Shown in pieces: positions 27,786 to 36,408 of a DNA stretch of 64,000 nucleotides. Source of the stretch: Acinetobacter sp. ANC 4805 (GTDB lineage Bacteria; Pseudomonadota; Gammaproteobacteria; Pseudomonadales; Moraxellaceae). Numbering within the stretch: the stretch's first letter is position 1; the number at the start of each line of letters is the position of its first letter. The stretch lies in the NCBI RefSeq assembly GCF_022549495.1, contig NZ_JAKZGD010000002.1:62001-126000 (forward strand). The letters run 5' to 3'. The translations under genes and the position numbers were made by a program. Under the pieces are notes generated by a model. The model ran no database searches and had not been told where the DNA came from. It was given only the letters and a program-made list of their open reading frames with translations.

Positions 27786-27824
27786 AAAAAAACTGCCTAA
27801 ACCAAATGATTTAGGCAGTTTTTA
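27786..27824 (-). terminator. Intrinsic terminator after acyl-CoA dehydrogenase
   Basis: AACTGCCTAAA (27791-27801) pairs with TTTAGGCAGTT (27810-27820), flanked by A-run and T-run on either side, so it works for the minus-strand dehydrogenase and could act in both directions. Confidence 0.85.
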
Positions 27825-27838
27825 AAACCGAACTAGAA

Positions 27839-29620
27839 TTAAGCTTGGTTTGTAAAATAGTCTTCGCTGAAGTTCATGATCAAGTCAGAACCTGATCTGA
27901 TCTTCGCAAGGCGAGAATCAAGTTCTGGCAAAATGCGGTCAACAAAGTACTGTGCCAAAGCAAGTTTGTTTTGGTAGAAATCACCAGACTTGTCTTTTGC
28001 AGCAGCAGCAATTTTCGCGAACATATAGCTGAAGCTAAGTAAGCCAACTGCGCTTAAATAATCTACTGCAGTCGAGTTCGGGAATTCTACATTTTCAGCC
28101 GCTTGTTCAATGATGAACTGAGTGATTGCTTCGATTTCAGTTGCAGCATCTAAAGTTGCATCTTTAATGAAGTTTAAGTCAGTGTCTAATGCATTGGCAA
28201 AATCACGGATCTCAGTGATATATTCAGCGATGAAAGCACCACCACACTTAATGGTTTTACGACCAATTAAGTCTTGAGATTGAACGCCGTTTGTTCCTTC
28301 GTAAATTTGAGAAATACGAAGATCACGGATGCACTGTTCCATACCCCATTCACGAATATAACCGTGACCACCAAATACCATTTGTGCATCTAAAGTTGCT
28401 TGGAATGCGGTATCTGTGAGGTAAGCTTTTGCAATCGGTGTTAACAGTGCAACGCGGTCATTGGCTTTCTTCACTGCTTCTGCATCAGTAGAGAATTTAG
28501 TGATATCGAGTTGCTGACCAACATACACTGCAAATGCACGAGATGCTTCATTGTTCGCACGTGCATTTAACAACATACGACGTACATCACCATGAACTAA
28601 GATGCTATCCGCTGGTTTGCTTGGCGATTGAACACCAGAAGCACTACGACCTTGTAAACGATCAGTCGCATATTGTGCTGCATTTTGGTAAGCAAATTCA
28701 GAAGCACCAAGACCTTGGATACCCATTGATAAACGTTCATAGTTCATCATCACGAACATTGCTGCAAGACCTTCGTTTTCTTTACCAACGAGGTAACCTT
28801 TTGCAGCATCAAAATTCATGACACAAGTTGCAGATGCTTTGATCCCCATTTTATGTTCAATCGAACCAGGGCCAACAGGGTTACGCTCACCTAAAGAACC
28901 ATCTGCATTTACAATGTATTTCGGTACGATGAATAAAGAAATACCACGTGAACCAGCTGGTGCATCAGGCGTTTTTGCAAGAACTAAGTGAATGATGTTT
29001 TCAGCGAGGTCATGATCACCACCTGTGATGAAGATCTTAGTACCCGTAATGTTATATGTACCATCTTCATTTGGTTCAGCTTTAGTTTTGATAATACCTA
29101 AATCTGTACCTGCATGTGGTTCTGTTAAGCACATTGTGCCTGACCATTCACCAGAATAGATTTTTGGTAAATACGTTTCTTTTTGCTCTTGTGAAGCATA
29201 GCTGTTTAACGCCATACCAGCACCGACAGAAAGAAGCGGGTAGAGCATGAATGATGGATTGGTTGCGAACAACATTTCATCAGAAAGAACAGTCAGCATT
29301 TTTGGCATTGCTTGACCGCCCCATTCCTCATCAGCACCTAAGCCAATCCAACCACCTTCAGCGTATTGACGGAATGCTTCTTTGAAACCTGCAGGTGTGA
29401 AAACTTCACCGTTAACCCAACGTGCACCTTCTTCATCACCAGTACGGTTAAGTGGGTGAGTTACGTTTTGAGCAAATTTAGCCATTTCTTCTAAAATTGC
29501 TTCAGCAGTTGCAGCATCTACATGAGCAAGATTCTCATTAGACTGCCAAAATTGTTCTGCTTTAAATACATCATTTAAGATGAATTTCATGTCTGCTAAA
29601 GGTGCATTGTAAATTGGCAT
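27839..29620 (-). CDS. Acyl-CoA dehydrogenase, long class (FadE5/DmdC-like)
   Basis: The 593-residue flavoenzyme introduces a trans-2 double bond into an acyl-CoA. It shows the N-terminal domain, MCLTEPHAGTDLG (flavin region), KIFITGGDHDLAENI, KMGIKASATCVMNFD, MVFGGHGYIREWGMEQCIRD and YEGTNGVQSQDLIGRK; the glutamate of YEGT is the usual family base position. A C-terminal extension (about residues 470-593) marks the roughly 600-residue class found as tandem paralogues in Pseudomonas and Acinetobacter. A second paralogue lies directly upstream. Chain-length preference cannot be read from sequence. Confidence 0.9.
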   Translation of the reverse strand: MPIYNAPLADMKFILNDVFKAEQFWQSNENLAHVDAATAEAILEEMAKFAQNVTHPLNRTGDEEGARWVNGEVFTPAGFKEAFRQYAEGGWIGLGADEEWGGQAMPKMLTVLSDEMLFATNPSFMLYPLLSVGAGMALNSYASQEQKETYLPKIYSGEWSGTMCLTEPHAGTDLGIIKTKAEPNEDGTYNITGTKIFITGGDHDLAENIIHLVLAKTPDAPAGSRGISLFIVPKYIVNADGSLGERNPVGPGSIEHKMGIKASATCVMNFDAAKGYLVGKENEGLAAMFVMMNYERLSMGIQGLGASEFAYQNAAQYATDRLQGRSASGVQSPSKPADSILVHGDVRRMLLNARANNEASRAFAVYVGQQLDITKFSTDAEAVKKANDRVALLTPIAKAYLTDTAFQATLDAQMVFGGHGYIREWGMEQCIRDLRISQIYEGTNGVQSQDLIGRKTIKCGGAFIAEYITEIRDFANALDTDLNFIKDATLDAATEIEAITQFIIEQAAENVEFPNSTAVDYLSAVGLLSFSYMFAKIAAAAKDKSGDFYQNKLALAQYFVDRILPELDSRLAKIRSGSDLIMNFSEDYFTNQA

Positions 29621-29711
29621 AATCGTTCCTTTTTACGCACAGGTCATGTGCAAAGTGATTAAATAAAACGAACAAATAAATTGAATAGTGTAAATTTAGC
29701 ATTGATTAAAC

Positions 29712-29746
29712 AAAAAAAGGACGGTCAAAACTGACCAGTCCTTTTT
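29712..29746 (-). terminator. Intrinsic terminator between the two acyl-CoA dehydrogenases
   Basis: AAAGGAC-GGTCA and TGACC-A-GTCCTTT pair with one bulged A, followed by a T-run on the minus strand. It implies that the two dehydrogenase genes are not simply one operon. Confidence 0.7.
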
Positions 29747-29781
29747 CTGTGATGAACGTTGCATCTCATTCTAATCTATGA

Positions 29782-31584
29782 TTAGAACGCGAAGTGTTCC
29801 GCATCAAGTTCAAACAATGGTGCAACACCAGTTGAAAGTACATCTACGTGTGAACGAATACGTGGCAAGATCTTCTTGAAGTAGAAGCGAGCAGTCGTTA
29901 CTTTTGCATTGTAGAAGTCAACTTCAGTTGTACCTTCAGCCAATTTCTCTTGAGCAACAAGTGCCATACGCGCCCATAGGAATGCAAGTGTTACATAACC
30001 AGAGAAGTATAAGTAGTCAACCGCAGCTGCACCAACTTCATCAGGGTTTTGCATTGCACGCATACCGATTTGCATCGTGATATCGCCCCATTCTTTGTTC
30101 GCAGCAGCCAATGGTGCAAGGAACTCTTGCATTGCAGCATTGTCTTTGTTTGCTTCAACAAATTTATGGATGATCTTGGTGAAGTCTTTCAACATTGCAC
30201 CTTGAGTTTGCAATACTTTACGACCTAACAAGTCAAGTGCTTGGATTTCAGTTGTACCTTCGTATAAGCAAGCAATACGTGTATCACGTACGATTTGCTC
30301 CATACCGTGTTCAGAAATGAAACCGTGACCACCAAACACTTGAACACCGTGCTTCGCAGATTCTGAACCAGTTTCAGTTAAGAATGCTTTAGCAATAGGT
30401 GTTAACACAGATAAGATGTTGTCAGCAAACTTACGCTCTTCTTCAGTTTCGCCTTTTTCAACGACATCTGCATATTGAGCAAGTAAGTAAACAAGCGCAC
30501 GACCACCTTCAGCAAATGCTTTTTGAGTTAAAAGCATGTTACGAACAGCAGGGTGAACAATAATTGGATCTGCTTCTTTTTCAGGTGCTTTAGGACCTGA
30601 AAGTGAACGCATTGCTAAACGGTCTTTTGCATATGCTAACGCACCTTGGAAAGAACCTTCAGATGCAGATAAACCTTGAACAGCAGTACCAATACGTGCA
30701 GTGTTCATGAATGTGAACATGCAGTTCAAACCACGGTTCTCAGGTCCAATCAAGTAACCTTTTGCTTGGTCAAAGTTGATGACACAAGTTGCGTTACCAT
30801 GGATACCCATTTTGTGTTCGATTGATCCACAACGAACCGCATTACGCTCGCCAACAGAACCGTCAGCATTTACGTGGAATTTTGGTACGATGAACAGTGA
30901 AATACCTTTAGTGCCTTTAGGCGCGCCAGGTAAACGAGCAAGTACGATATGAATGATGTTTTCAGCCATGTCGTGTTCACCAGCAGAGATAAAAATTTTC
31001 TCGCCAGAGATTGCATAGCTACCGTCAGCATTTGGTTCTGCTTTAGTACGGATAATACCTAAGTCTGAACCTGCATGAGATTCAGTTAAGCACATTGTAC
31101 CTGTCCAAACACCTGAAACAAGGTTTGGCATGTAAATCGATTTTTGCTCATCAGAACCGTGATGTTCAATCGTACGAACAGCACCGTGAGAAAGACCAGG
31201 GTACATACCCCAAGACCAGTTCGCTGTACCTACCATTTCAGAGATTGCAATCCCTAAAGAGTTTGGTAAAGCTTGACCACCGAACTCTTCATCAGCAGAA
31301 AGAGATGGGAAACCAAGTTCGATATATTTTTGATATGCTTCTTTAAAGCCTGTAGGTGTCGTAACAACACCGTCATTCCATGTACAACCTTCGCGGTCGC
31401 CCACTTGGTTTAAAGGAGAAAGCTCATTTTCACAGAAATCAGCCGCTGCTTCTAAATATTGATCAACCAATTCGCGGCTTACGGTGCCTTGAAATGCAGG
31501 AAGTGTTGCGTAATGTGCTTCAGCATTTAATAATTCGTGCAATACGAACTGCATATCACGTAAGGGTGCTTTGTATTGTGGCAT
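29782..31584 (-). CDS. Acyl-CoA dehydrogenase, long class (paralogue)
   Basis: The 600-residue protein is the paralogue of its downstream neighbour, with MCLTESHAGSDLG, KIFISAGEHDMAENI, KMGIHGNATCVINFD, QVFGGHGFISEHGMEQIVRD and YEGTTEIQALDLLGRK, and the same C-terminal extension. A ribosome binding site (GAGGAAAATGCT) precedes the ATG at 31584. Tandem copies with separate terminators suggest different substrate ranges or expression. This is inferred from family knowledge, not shown by the sequence. Confidence 0.9.
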   Translation of the reverse strand: MPQYKAPLRDMQFVLHELLNAEAHYATLPAFQGTVSRELVDQYLEAAADFCENELSPLNQVGDREGCTWNDGVVTTPTGFKEAYQKYIELGFPSLSADEEFGGQALPNSLGIAISEMVGTANWSWGMYPGLSHGAVRTIEHHGSDEQKSIYMPNLVSGVWTGTMCLTESHAGSDLGIIRTKAEPNADGSYAISGEKIFISAGEHDMAENIIHIVLARLPGAPKGTKGISLFIVPKFHVNADGSVGERNAVRCGSIEHKMGIHGNATCVINFDQAKGYLIGPENRGLNCMFTFMNTARIGTAVQGLSASEGSFQGALAYAKDRLAMRSLSGPKAPEKEADPIIVHPAVRNMLLTQKAFAEGGRALVYLLAQYADVVEKGETEEERKFADNILSVLTPIAKAFLTETGSESAKHGVQVFGGHGFISEHGMEQIVRDTRIACLYEGTTEIQALDLLGRKVLQTQGAMLKDFTKIIHKFVEANKDNAAMQEFLAPLAAANKEWGDITMQIGMRAMQNPDEVGAAAVDYLYFSGYVTLAFLWARMALVAQEKLAEGTTEVDFYNAKVTTARFYFKKILPRIRSHVDVLSTGVAPLFELDAEHFAF

Positions 31585-31897
31585 AGCATTTTCCTCAATA
31601 CTGGTTAAACCAGAGTTATAATCTTAGTCAATGATAAATATACCCAAAGAGGGTAGCATTTTGTGTTGCTAATCGTGCAACAAGTTATAGTTCGGTACAA
31701 GCTTTAACAGGGCATTTCTTAGTGACTGTAAAGTCAAAGATAATCATAAAACTATGTTAAAGCGTATTGATTGTAGGTAGTTTCCCTTGAATCTGCTTGT
31801 AATAATATGCAAAAAATCGTAAGCAGCTGTGTAGGACAGATGAGGCTTTGAGGTCTGTTGATCATTTCACTGAGTCGTAATATTTGTCAGCATTCAT
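31585..31897. other. Intergenic region upstream of acyl-CoA dehydrogenase
   Basis: About 310 bases without a credible gene between the dehydrogenase start and the terminator of the lipoprotein gene. It must hold the dehydrogenase promoter. A small inverted repeat (TTGC with GCAA around 31670-31685) is present, but I cannot assign an operator. Confidence 0.5.
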
Positions 31898-31920
31898 AAA
31901 AAAGGCGCTTAAAAGCGCCT
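31898..31920 (-). terminator. Intrinsic terminator of the Spy-like lipoprotein gene
   Basis: AGGCGCTT, two A residues, then AAGCGCCT form a perfect 8-bp stem; on the minus strand it runs into a six-T tail, 17 bases after the lipoprotein stop. Confidence 0.85.
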
Positions 31921-31937
31921 GTGGGTAGAATAAGGAA

Positions 31938-32312
31938 TTAAGTTGTGGCATTGGTTTGGCGTTTGAACTGTGATTGGTCAGGTGTAAAACGAATTTCACA
32001 ACTGCCTTCTATTACACGATTATTCAACTGAATACTCACGCGTTCACCAGTGCGCTTTCCTTGACAAGCTTTTTCAATTTCAGCTCTTTGTGCTTGATGC
32101 TCTTCACGCATTTGTTCACGTTTTTCTGAGCGTTGTTCGCGTTTCGCTTGCCACTCCGCACGTTGTTCAGGTGTTAGTTGTTCACGTTGCATATTCGAGT
32201 GACGGTGGTCACGCTTCATTCCTTGTTCTGGAGGTATCGTTGACTGACAGGCAGCTAAACCTAAAACAGAACTGAGGAGTGTGGTCATCAATGCGATTTT
32301 TGTCTTGTTCAT
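31938..32312 (-). CDS. Small lipoprotein, Spy/CpxP-like in composition
   Basis: The 124-residue protein has a lipoprotein signal with lipobox LAAC (Cys22), then a highly charged helical region starting with EQLTPEQRAEWQAKREQR, and a C-terminal part with two Cys (about residues 83 and 105). The LTPEQR segment is reminiscent of Spy/CpxP periplasmic chaperones. It is divergent from baeSR, and in E. coli BaeR activates spy, so regulation by the neighbouring system is plausible. The ATG at 32312 is chosen because it starts directly before the signal peptide; upstream ATGs in frame at 32345 and 32330 would add charged residues. Confidence 0.72.
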   Translation of the reverse strand: MNKTKIALMTTLLSSVLGLAACQSTIPPEQGMKRDHRHSNMQREQLTPEQRAEWQAKREQRSEKREQMREEHQAQRAEIEKACQGKRTGERVSIQLNNRVIEGSCEIRFTPDQSQFKRQTNATT

Positions 32313-32443
32313 TGTTTTATCCCGTGTCATCTGTTGTGATTTCATGGTTAAAGATTAAATAATAAAGATGAAGAAACAATGAAGAGTTTTTTTCGACCAT
32401 GTTGGTTACAATTCATAAATAGAACACTATTGAGATTGCGCTT

Positions 32444-34123
32444 TTGAATGTTCGTCGCGTGCCCTTAGCCTTACGTTTATTTTTAACGGTATTACTCACG
32501 ACCTTAGTTATTGCCACCATTAGCTTGGGCGTGTTGCATTGGACGATGCAAAAGAACTTTGCTCGTTATGTCGCTGATGTCGAAATGCAAAAATTAGATC
32601 GTCTGATTGATAATTTAGGCAATGTTTATACAGTTTATCATGATTGGGGCAACGCTATTCAGGCGCAAATTTTACAAATTGAAGGAACGGCTGCACCAGA
32701 TGATTATGATCGTTTGTCGCAGTGGTGGTTACGTCGACAGTATGATATTGCATTACAACAGCGTTATTTCAATGACCATACGTTATTAACGCTTTCTCCA
32801 ACCTTGGCACAAAATAATACGGAAATAAAAAATCGTCAGTTATTCAATAATGAAGAACTCAATATTCTTAAGCAAAACTTACCTTCTGAATATCAGCCAT
32901 TTGAAGGGCTACGTTTTCCACTTAGCCCAGCCCAATTTCGATTAAAAAAGGATGACCGAAGTATAAAGGATGACAAAGGGAGACCTCCGTTACCGCCTGA
33001 AGGTGATCCTGGTAAAAAACGATTTGTTCCGATTCCTGACCGTTTAGGTTTGAGCTCACGACTTTCTTTATACGATGAAAAACACCAGTTTATTGTTGGT
33101 GAGCCTGCCACAGATCAAATTTCTTATCGACCAATAATTGTAGGGCAAGAGGTCGTTGGTTATTTAGGATTAAAGCCTGTTTTAGATCAGGATGATGCCT
33201 CAAGTATCAATTTTTTTAGTAATCAAAAGCGTTATTTACTTTTAGTTTATGCACTTACTGTATTATCAAGTTTGGTTGCAGCCTTATTGATGGCGACTTA
33301 TTTTAAAAAGCCAATTCAATGGCTATTGAATGCAACCTCAGAACTTACACGTGGTAATTATCAGCATCAAGTGAAGATTCGACGGAATGATGAGTTGGGT
33401 GATTTATCAAATCAAATTAATAATTTAGCTGATATTTTACATCAACATGAAGAATCACGCCGTCAATGGGTCGCAGATACCTCACATGAGTTGAAAACGC
33501 CTTTAGCTGTTTTACAAGCACAAATTGAAGCAATGCAAGATGGGATTCGTAAGGCGACACCTGAGCATTTGAGTGCAATGATGCGTCAAATTAGCAGTTT
33601 GAAGAAACTAACACAGGATTTGGCTGATTTGGCGCAAGCAGATGCACAACAACTCAAATGTTATTTTGCTGAGGTCAATCCGTGGGATGTAGTATTGCAG
33701 GAAGTAGAGAACTTTAAATCTACGTTTGATCAAAATCAGTTGGAGGTGAACTTGTTCGGTGAGGGCACAGTTTTATCTTTAGATTTAGATCGCTTTAAAC
33801 AGATTATCGTTAACTTATTGGGCAATTGTGTTCGCTATACCGAGCAAGGTGGAAAAATACAGATTCATACTCAACAAAATGAGCAACAATGGATAATGTA
33901 TGTCGATGATAGTCCATTTGGCGTGAGTGATGAGCAGTTGGCGCATCTGGGTGAGCGTTTCTATCGTGTAGATGATTCACGTACACGAAGTACAGGCGGT
34001 ACAGGTTTAGGCTTGGCATTGTCATGTAAATTGGCACAAGCATTAGGTGGTTCACTGACTTTTGATCATTCACCTTTGGGTGGATTGCGTTGTGTACTGA
34101 CTTTCCCAAAACCAATCAAATAA
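32444..34123 (+). CDS. baeS: Envelope stress sensor histidine kinase, BaeS-like
   Basis: The 559-residue protein has a membrane helix at about residues 11-33, a long periplasmic region (34-260), a second helix (263-285), a HAMP linker, an H-box DTSHELKTPLAVLQAQ with His348, and an ATPase domain with N-box IIVNLLGNCVRYT and G2 GGTGLGLALS. It phosphorylates the response regulator encoded 45 bases downstream. The periplasmic part contains a Pro/Lys-rich patch (around DKGRPPLPPEGDPGKK). The start appears to be TTG at 32444; GTG at 32459 is an alternative. HK-then-RR gene order and the RR sequence support the BaeSR assignment. Confidence 0.87.
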   Translation: MNVRRVPLALRLFLTVLLTTLVIATISLGVLHWTMQKNFARYVADVEMQKLDRLIDNLGNVYTVYHDWGNAIQAQILQIEGTAAPDDYDRLSQWWLRRQYDIALQQRYFNDHTLLTLSPTLAQNNTEIKNRQLFNNEELNILKQNLPSEYQPFEGLRFPLSPAQFRLKKDDRSIKDDKGRPPLPPEGDPGKKRFVPIPDRLGLSSRLSLYDEKHQFIVGEPATDQISYRPIIVGQEVVGYLGLKPVLDQDDASSINFFSNQKRYLLLVYALTVLSSLVAALLMATYFKKPIQWLLNATSELTRGNYQHQVKIRRNDELGDLSNQINNLADILHQHEESRRQWVADTSHELKTPLAVLQAQIEAMQDGIRKATPEHLSAMMRQISSLKKLTQDLADLAQADAQQLKCYFAEVNPWDVVLQEVENFKSTFDQNQLEVNLFGEGTVLSLDLDRFKQIIVNLLGNCVRYTEQGGKIQIHTQQNEQQWIMYVDDSPFGVSDEQLAHLGERFYRVDDSRTRSTGGTGLGLALSCKLAQALGGSLTFDHSPLGGLRCVLTFPKPIK

Positions 34124-34168
34124 CTTTTAGAACCTCTTTTCTAGAGGATGATGGATAGGATGAAAACC

Positions 34169-34855
34169 ATGAAACATATTATGTTGGTTGAAGATGAAGT
34201 TGAACTGGCGCAGTTAGTTCGTGATTATTTAGAAGCAGCTGGTTTTGAAGTCAGTATGTTTCATGATGGTCAAGATGCTTATACTCAGTTCCAGCAACGT
34301 AAACCCAGTCTCATGATTTTAGACTTGATGGTTCCACGTATGGATGGTTTAACTATTTGCCGTAAAGTGCGCGAGCAATCTGATCTACCGATTATTATGG
34401 TCACTGCACGTACTGAAGAAATTGATCGTGTCTTAGGTTTAAATATGGGTGCAGATGACTATATTTGTAAACCATTTAGTCCTAAAGAGTTGGTTGCTCG
34501 TGTTCAAGCTGTTTTACGCCGTTTGGAGCGTAAGGCAGAACCTGATCAAAATGATTTATTTCGTATAGACAAAGCGCAGCAACGGATTTGGTATCAACAA
34601 AAAGCATTAACTTTAACGCCAACTGAATTTCGTTTATTGGAATTATTTTTGGAGCATCTCGGTCAAGTTTATTCACGTGCGCAACTGTTAGATCATATTA
34701 ACCCTGATAGTTTTGATGTGGCCGATCGTGTGATTGACAGCCATATCAAAAACCTACGCCGTAAGATCACAGATGCTGCCGAAACAGGTAATCGCCATGA
34801 ATGGATTCAAGCCGTTTATGGCGTTGGTTATCGTTTTGAATATCCTGATGAATAA
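34169..34855 (+). CDS. baeR: OmpR-family response regulator, BaeR-like
   Basis: The 228-residue protein has a receiver domain with acidic pocket VEDE, phosphoacceptor Asp52 in ILDLMVP, and Lys101 in ICKPFSP, followed by a winged-helix DNA-binding domain (about residues 130-225) with LTPTEFRLLELF and DSHIKNLRRKI...VYGVGYRF. It closely resembles E. coli BaeR along its length, for example DDYICKP and RTIDSHIKNLRRK-type helices. ATG 34169 is preferred because AGGA lies eight bases upstream; in-frame ATGs at 34148, 34151 and 34160 also exist. In Acinetobacter BaeR is known to affect efflux pump expression. Confidence 0.9.
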   Translation: MKHIMLVEDEVELAQLVRDYLEAAGFEVSMFHDGQDAYTQFQQRKPSLMILDLMVPRMDGLTICRKVREQSDLPIIMVTARTEEIDRVLGLNMGADDYICKPFSPKELVARVQAVLRRLERKAEPDQNDLFRIDKAQQRIWYQQKALTLTPTEFRLLELFLEHLGQVYSRAQLLDHINPDSFDVADRVIDSHIKNLRRKITDAAETGNRHEWIQAVYGVGYRFEYPDE

Positions 34856-34867
34856 TAGAGTTCTAAT

Positions 34868-35743
34868 CTAAGCAAAATAATAATCCACATCTAAACTCAA
34901 ACCTAGTGCAAACAATTGTTGAATATTGGCTGCACTGACGAGTCGGTGATGTGGATTTTCAACATGCCCAGTTGCACTGATACCGAGTGAATATTGGGGA
35001 TTAAAAAATAGCTGCTGTAAGGTACTTTGATAAGGTTGTAACTGTTCCAGTACATCACTGATATGCTCATTCAGTTTTACTGTTTCTCGATTTAAACGTG
35101 AAGAAAGATTTATTGATGAATTACGATGATTGATCCTCGGTCTAATCACTGCATTTGGTCGAATAATATTACGACCCTGATCAAAATATACTTCAAAAGT
35201 TAATTCAGGAAACAGTTGTTGTAACTCCTTTGCTGGTAATTTAGACCAAATACAGAAATAAGCATATTCACTACATGGTCTTGATTCTTCTATTGTTACT
35301 ATTGGTTTTGCATATGGATAATTGTGTCCATCATCTTGATCCAAATAACCATGTAAATGAAATCTAGCATTTAATTCGCTCAGCTCCCGTAATAGATCAA
35401 TATTAAGATGAAAACCAGCGCCTTGCGTATTTACATCATGCGTGACCAAATGCAGAGTACAGTTGAAATCGGGTGATATTTGTAAGATAGAAGTGTTATG
35501 TTTAAGACGAGTAAACCAATGAAATAATTGCTGTGCATCATCTTGACAGTCATCGACATCAAAGCGAATACACATCTGTTGAAATTGATGTGTACCATCA
35601 TCACTGATTTGACCTTTATTCCAAGCTTCATAGCCACACATTCGATCAAAATGATATTGTTCAATAATCTGTTGAACATCTTGTTCACTGTCTTGGGTAA
35701 TGGTGAGGTAAAAGTATTCACTATAGCTTTGTTGTTGGGACAT
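34868..35743 (-). CDS. Two-domain protein, DUF4279-like (tentative)
   Basis: The 291-residue soluble protein appears to hold two related halves: residues 1-140 open with YSEYFYLTITQDSEQDV and residues 160-291 with CSEYAYFCIWSKLPAKEL. The second half, with IRPRINHRNSSINLSSRL, a helix and LQQLFFNPQYSLGISATGHV then LSLDVDYYF, has the shape of DUF4279 proteins. Each half reads as strands plus a helix pair. No catalytic residues stand out. It converges with baeR (12-base gap). Family call is by eye and uncertain. Confidence 0.5.
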   Translation of the reverse strand: MSQQQSYSEYFYLTITQDSEQDVQQIIEQYHFDRMCGYEAWNKGQISDDGTHQFQQMCIRFDVDDCQDDAQQLFHWFTRLKHNTSILQISPDFNCTLHLVTHDVNTQGAGFHLNIDLLRELSELNARFHLHGYLDQDDGHNYPYAKPIVTIEESRPCSEYAYFCIWSKLPAKELQQLFPELTFEVYFDQGRNIIRPNAVIRPRINHRNSSINLSSRLNRETVKLNEHISDVLEQLQPYQSTLQQLFFNPQYSLGISATGHVENPHHRLVSAANIQQLFALGLSLDVDYYFA

Positions 35744-35766
35744 TTTTTATCAATCTCATTTTATCC

Positions 35767-35806
35767 TGTGGATAACCACAACATTATCCACAGAAAATGT
35801 GGATAG
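35767..35806. promoter_or_regulatory. Cluster of three DnaA-box-like 9-mers
   Basis: TGTGGATAA (35767-35775), TTATCCACA (35784-35792) and TGTGGATAG (35798-35806) match the DnaA box TTATCCACA in one or other orientation, two of them perfectly. They lie between the L,D-transpeptidase stop and the start of the downstream gene. The second and third can also pair as an 8-bp hairpin with loop GAAAA, so a structural or terminator role is the alternative; no T-run follows on the minus strand. Confidence 0.5.
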
Positions 35807-35816
35807 TTTTCAAAAA

Positions 35817-36401
35817 TTACGGGTGAATATTGATCTTTGTATGATTGGAGACGAGTGCCCATATTTCATCCATATCTGAATTAGTGACAGCAATACAGCC
35901 CAAAGTCCAATCTTTACGAGGCATATAAGTTGCGCTTGAAGGCAATGAAGCTGCCCGTGTAGGCACTGTTCCATGAATCATAACGTCTCCACCTGTAGAT
36001 TGATGCTGCTGTTTGGCGAAAGCCAGATCGTTTTGATTCGGGTAGGAAATATGTAGCGATTTATAATATGAACTTTGAGGATTGCGCCAGTCGATTGAGT
36101 ACGTTCCTTCAGGTGTTTTGCCATCACCTTCAAATTGTTTATGCCCGATTGGGTTAAAGCCCAAACGAATCGGATAGCTTCGAATCACTTCATCTTGATG
36201 TTTCAATTGTAGAAGTCGTTGGCTTTTAAACACTTCAATTGAAGTCACAGGTTTGGTTTGATTGAGTCGTTGTATATCTTGTGCTGAAAGAGGTTTGTGT
36301 GTTGGTGTGAATGTAGGCAGAAACTTCCCATACTGATAAAAAGTCAGTCCACTGAAAAGAATCACTATTATAAATCCAACAACAAACTTGAGTTTCATCA
36401 T
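35817..36401 (-). CDS. L,D-transpeptidase (YkuD) family protein
   Basis: The 194-residue protein has an N-terminal membrane anchor or signal (about residues 5-22), then an L,D-transpeptidase domain with SIEVFKSQRLLQLKHQDEV, GFNPIGHKQFEGDGKTPEG and the catalytic region MIHG (His143) ... TLGCIAVTN (Cys169). The usual S-H-G-C is T-L-G-C here, a common variant. Such enzymes make 3-3 crosslinks or attach proteins to peptidoglycan in the periplasm. The start is a few bases after the selO stop, so the two are likely co-transcribed. Confidence 0.85.
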   Translation of the reverse strand: MMKLKFVVGFIIVILFSGLTFYQYGKFLPTFTPTHKPLSAQDIQRLNQTKPVTSIEVFKSQRLLQLKHQDEVIRSYPIRLGFNPIGHKQFEGDGKTPEGTYSIDWRNPQSSYYKSLHISYPNQNDLAFAKQQHQSTGGDVMIHGTVPTRAASLPSSATYMPRKDWTLGCIAVTNSDMDEIWALVSNHTKINIHP

Positions 36402-36408
36402 TGATCTT

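Noticed and set aside
35767-35806. DnaA boxes considered as a replication origin
   Set aside because: No dnaA, dnaN or AT-rich unwinding stretch is nearby; only three boxes are present.
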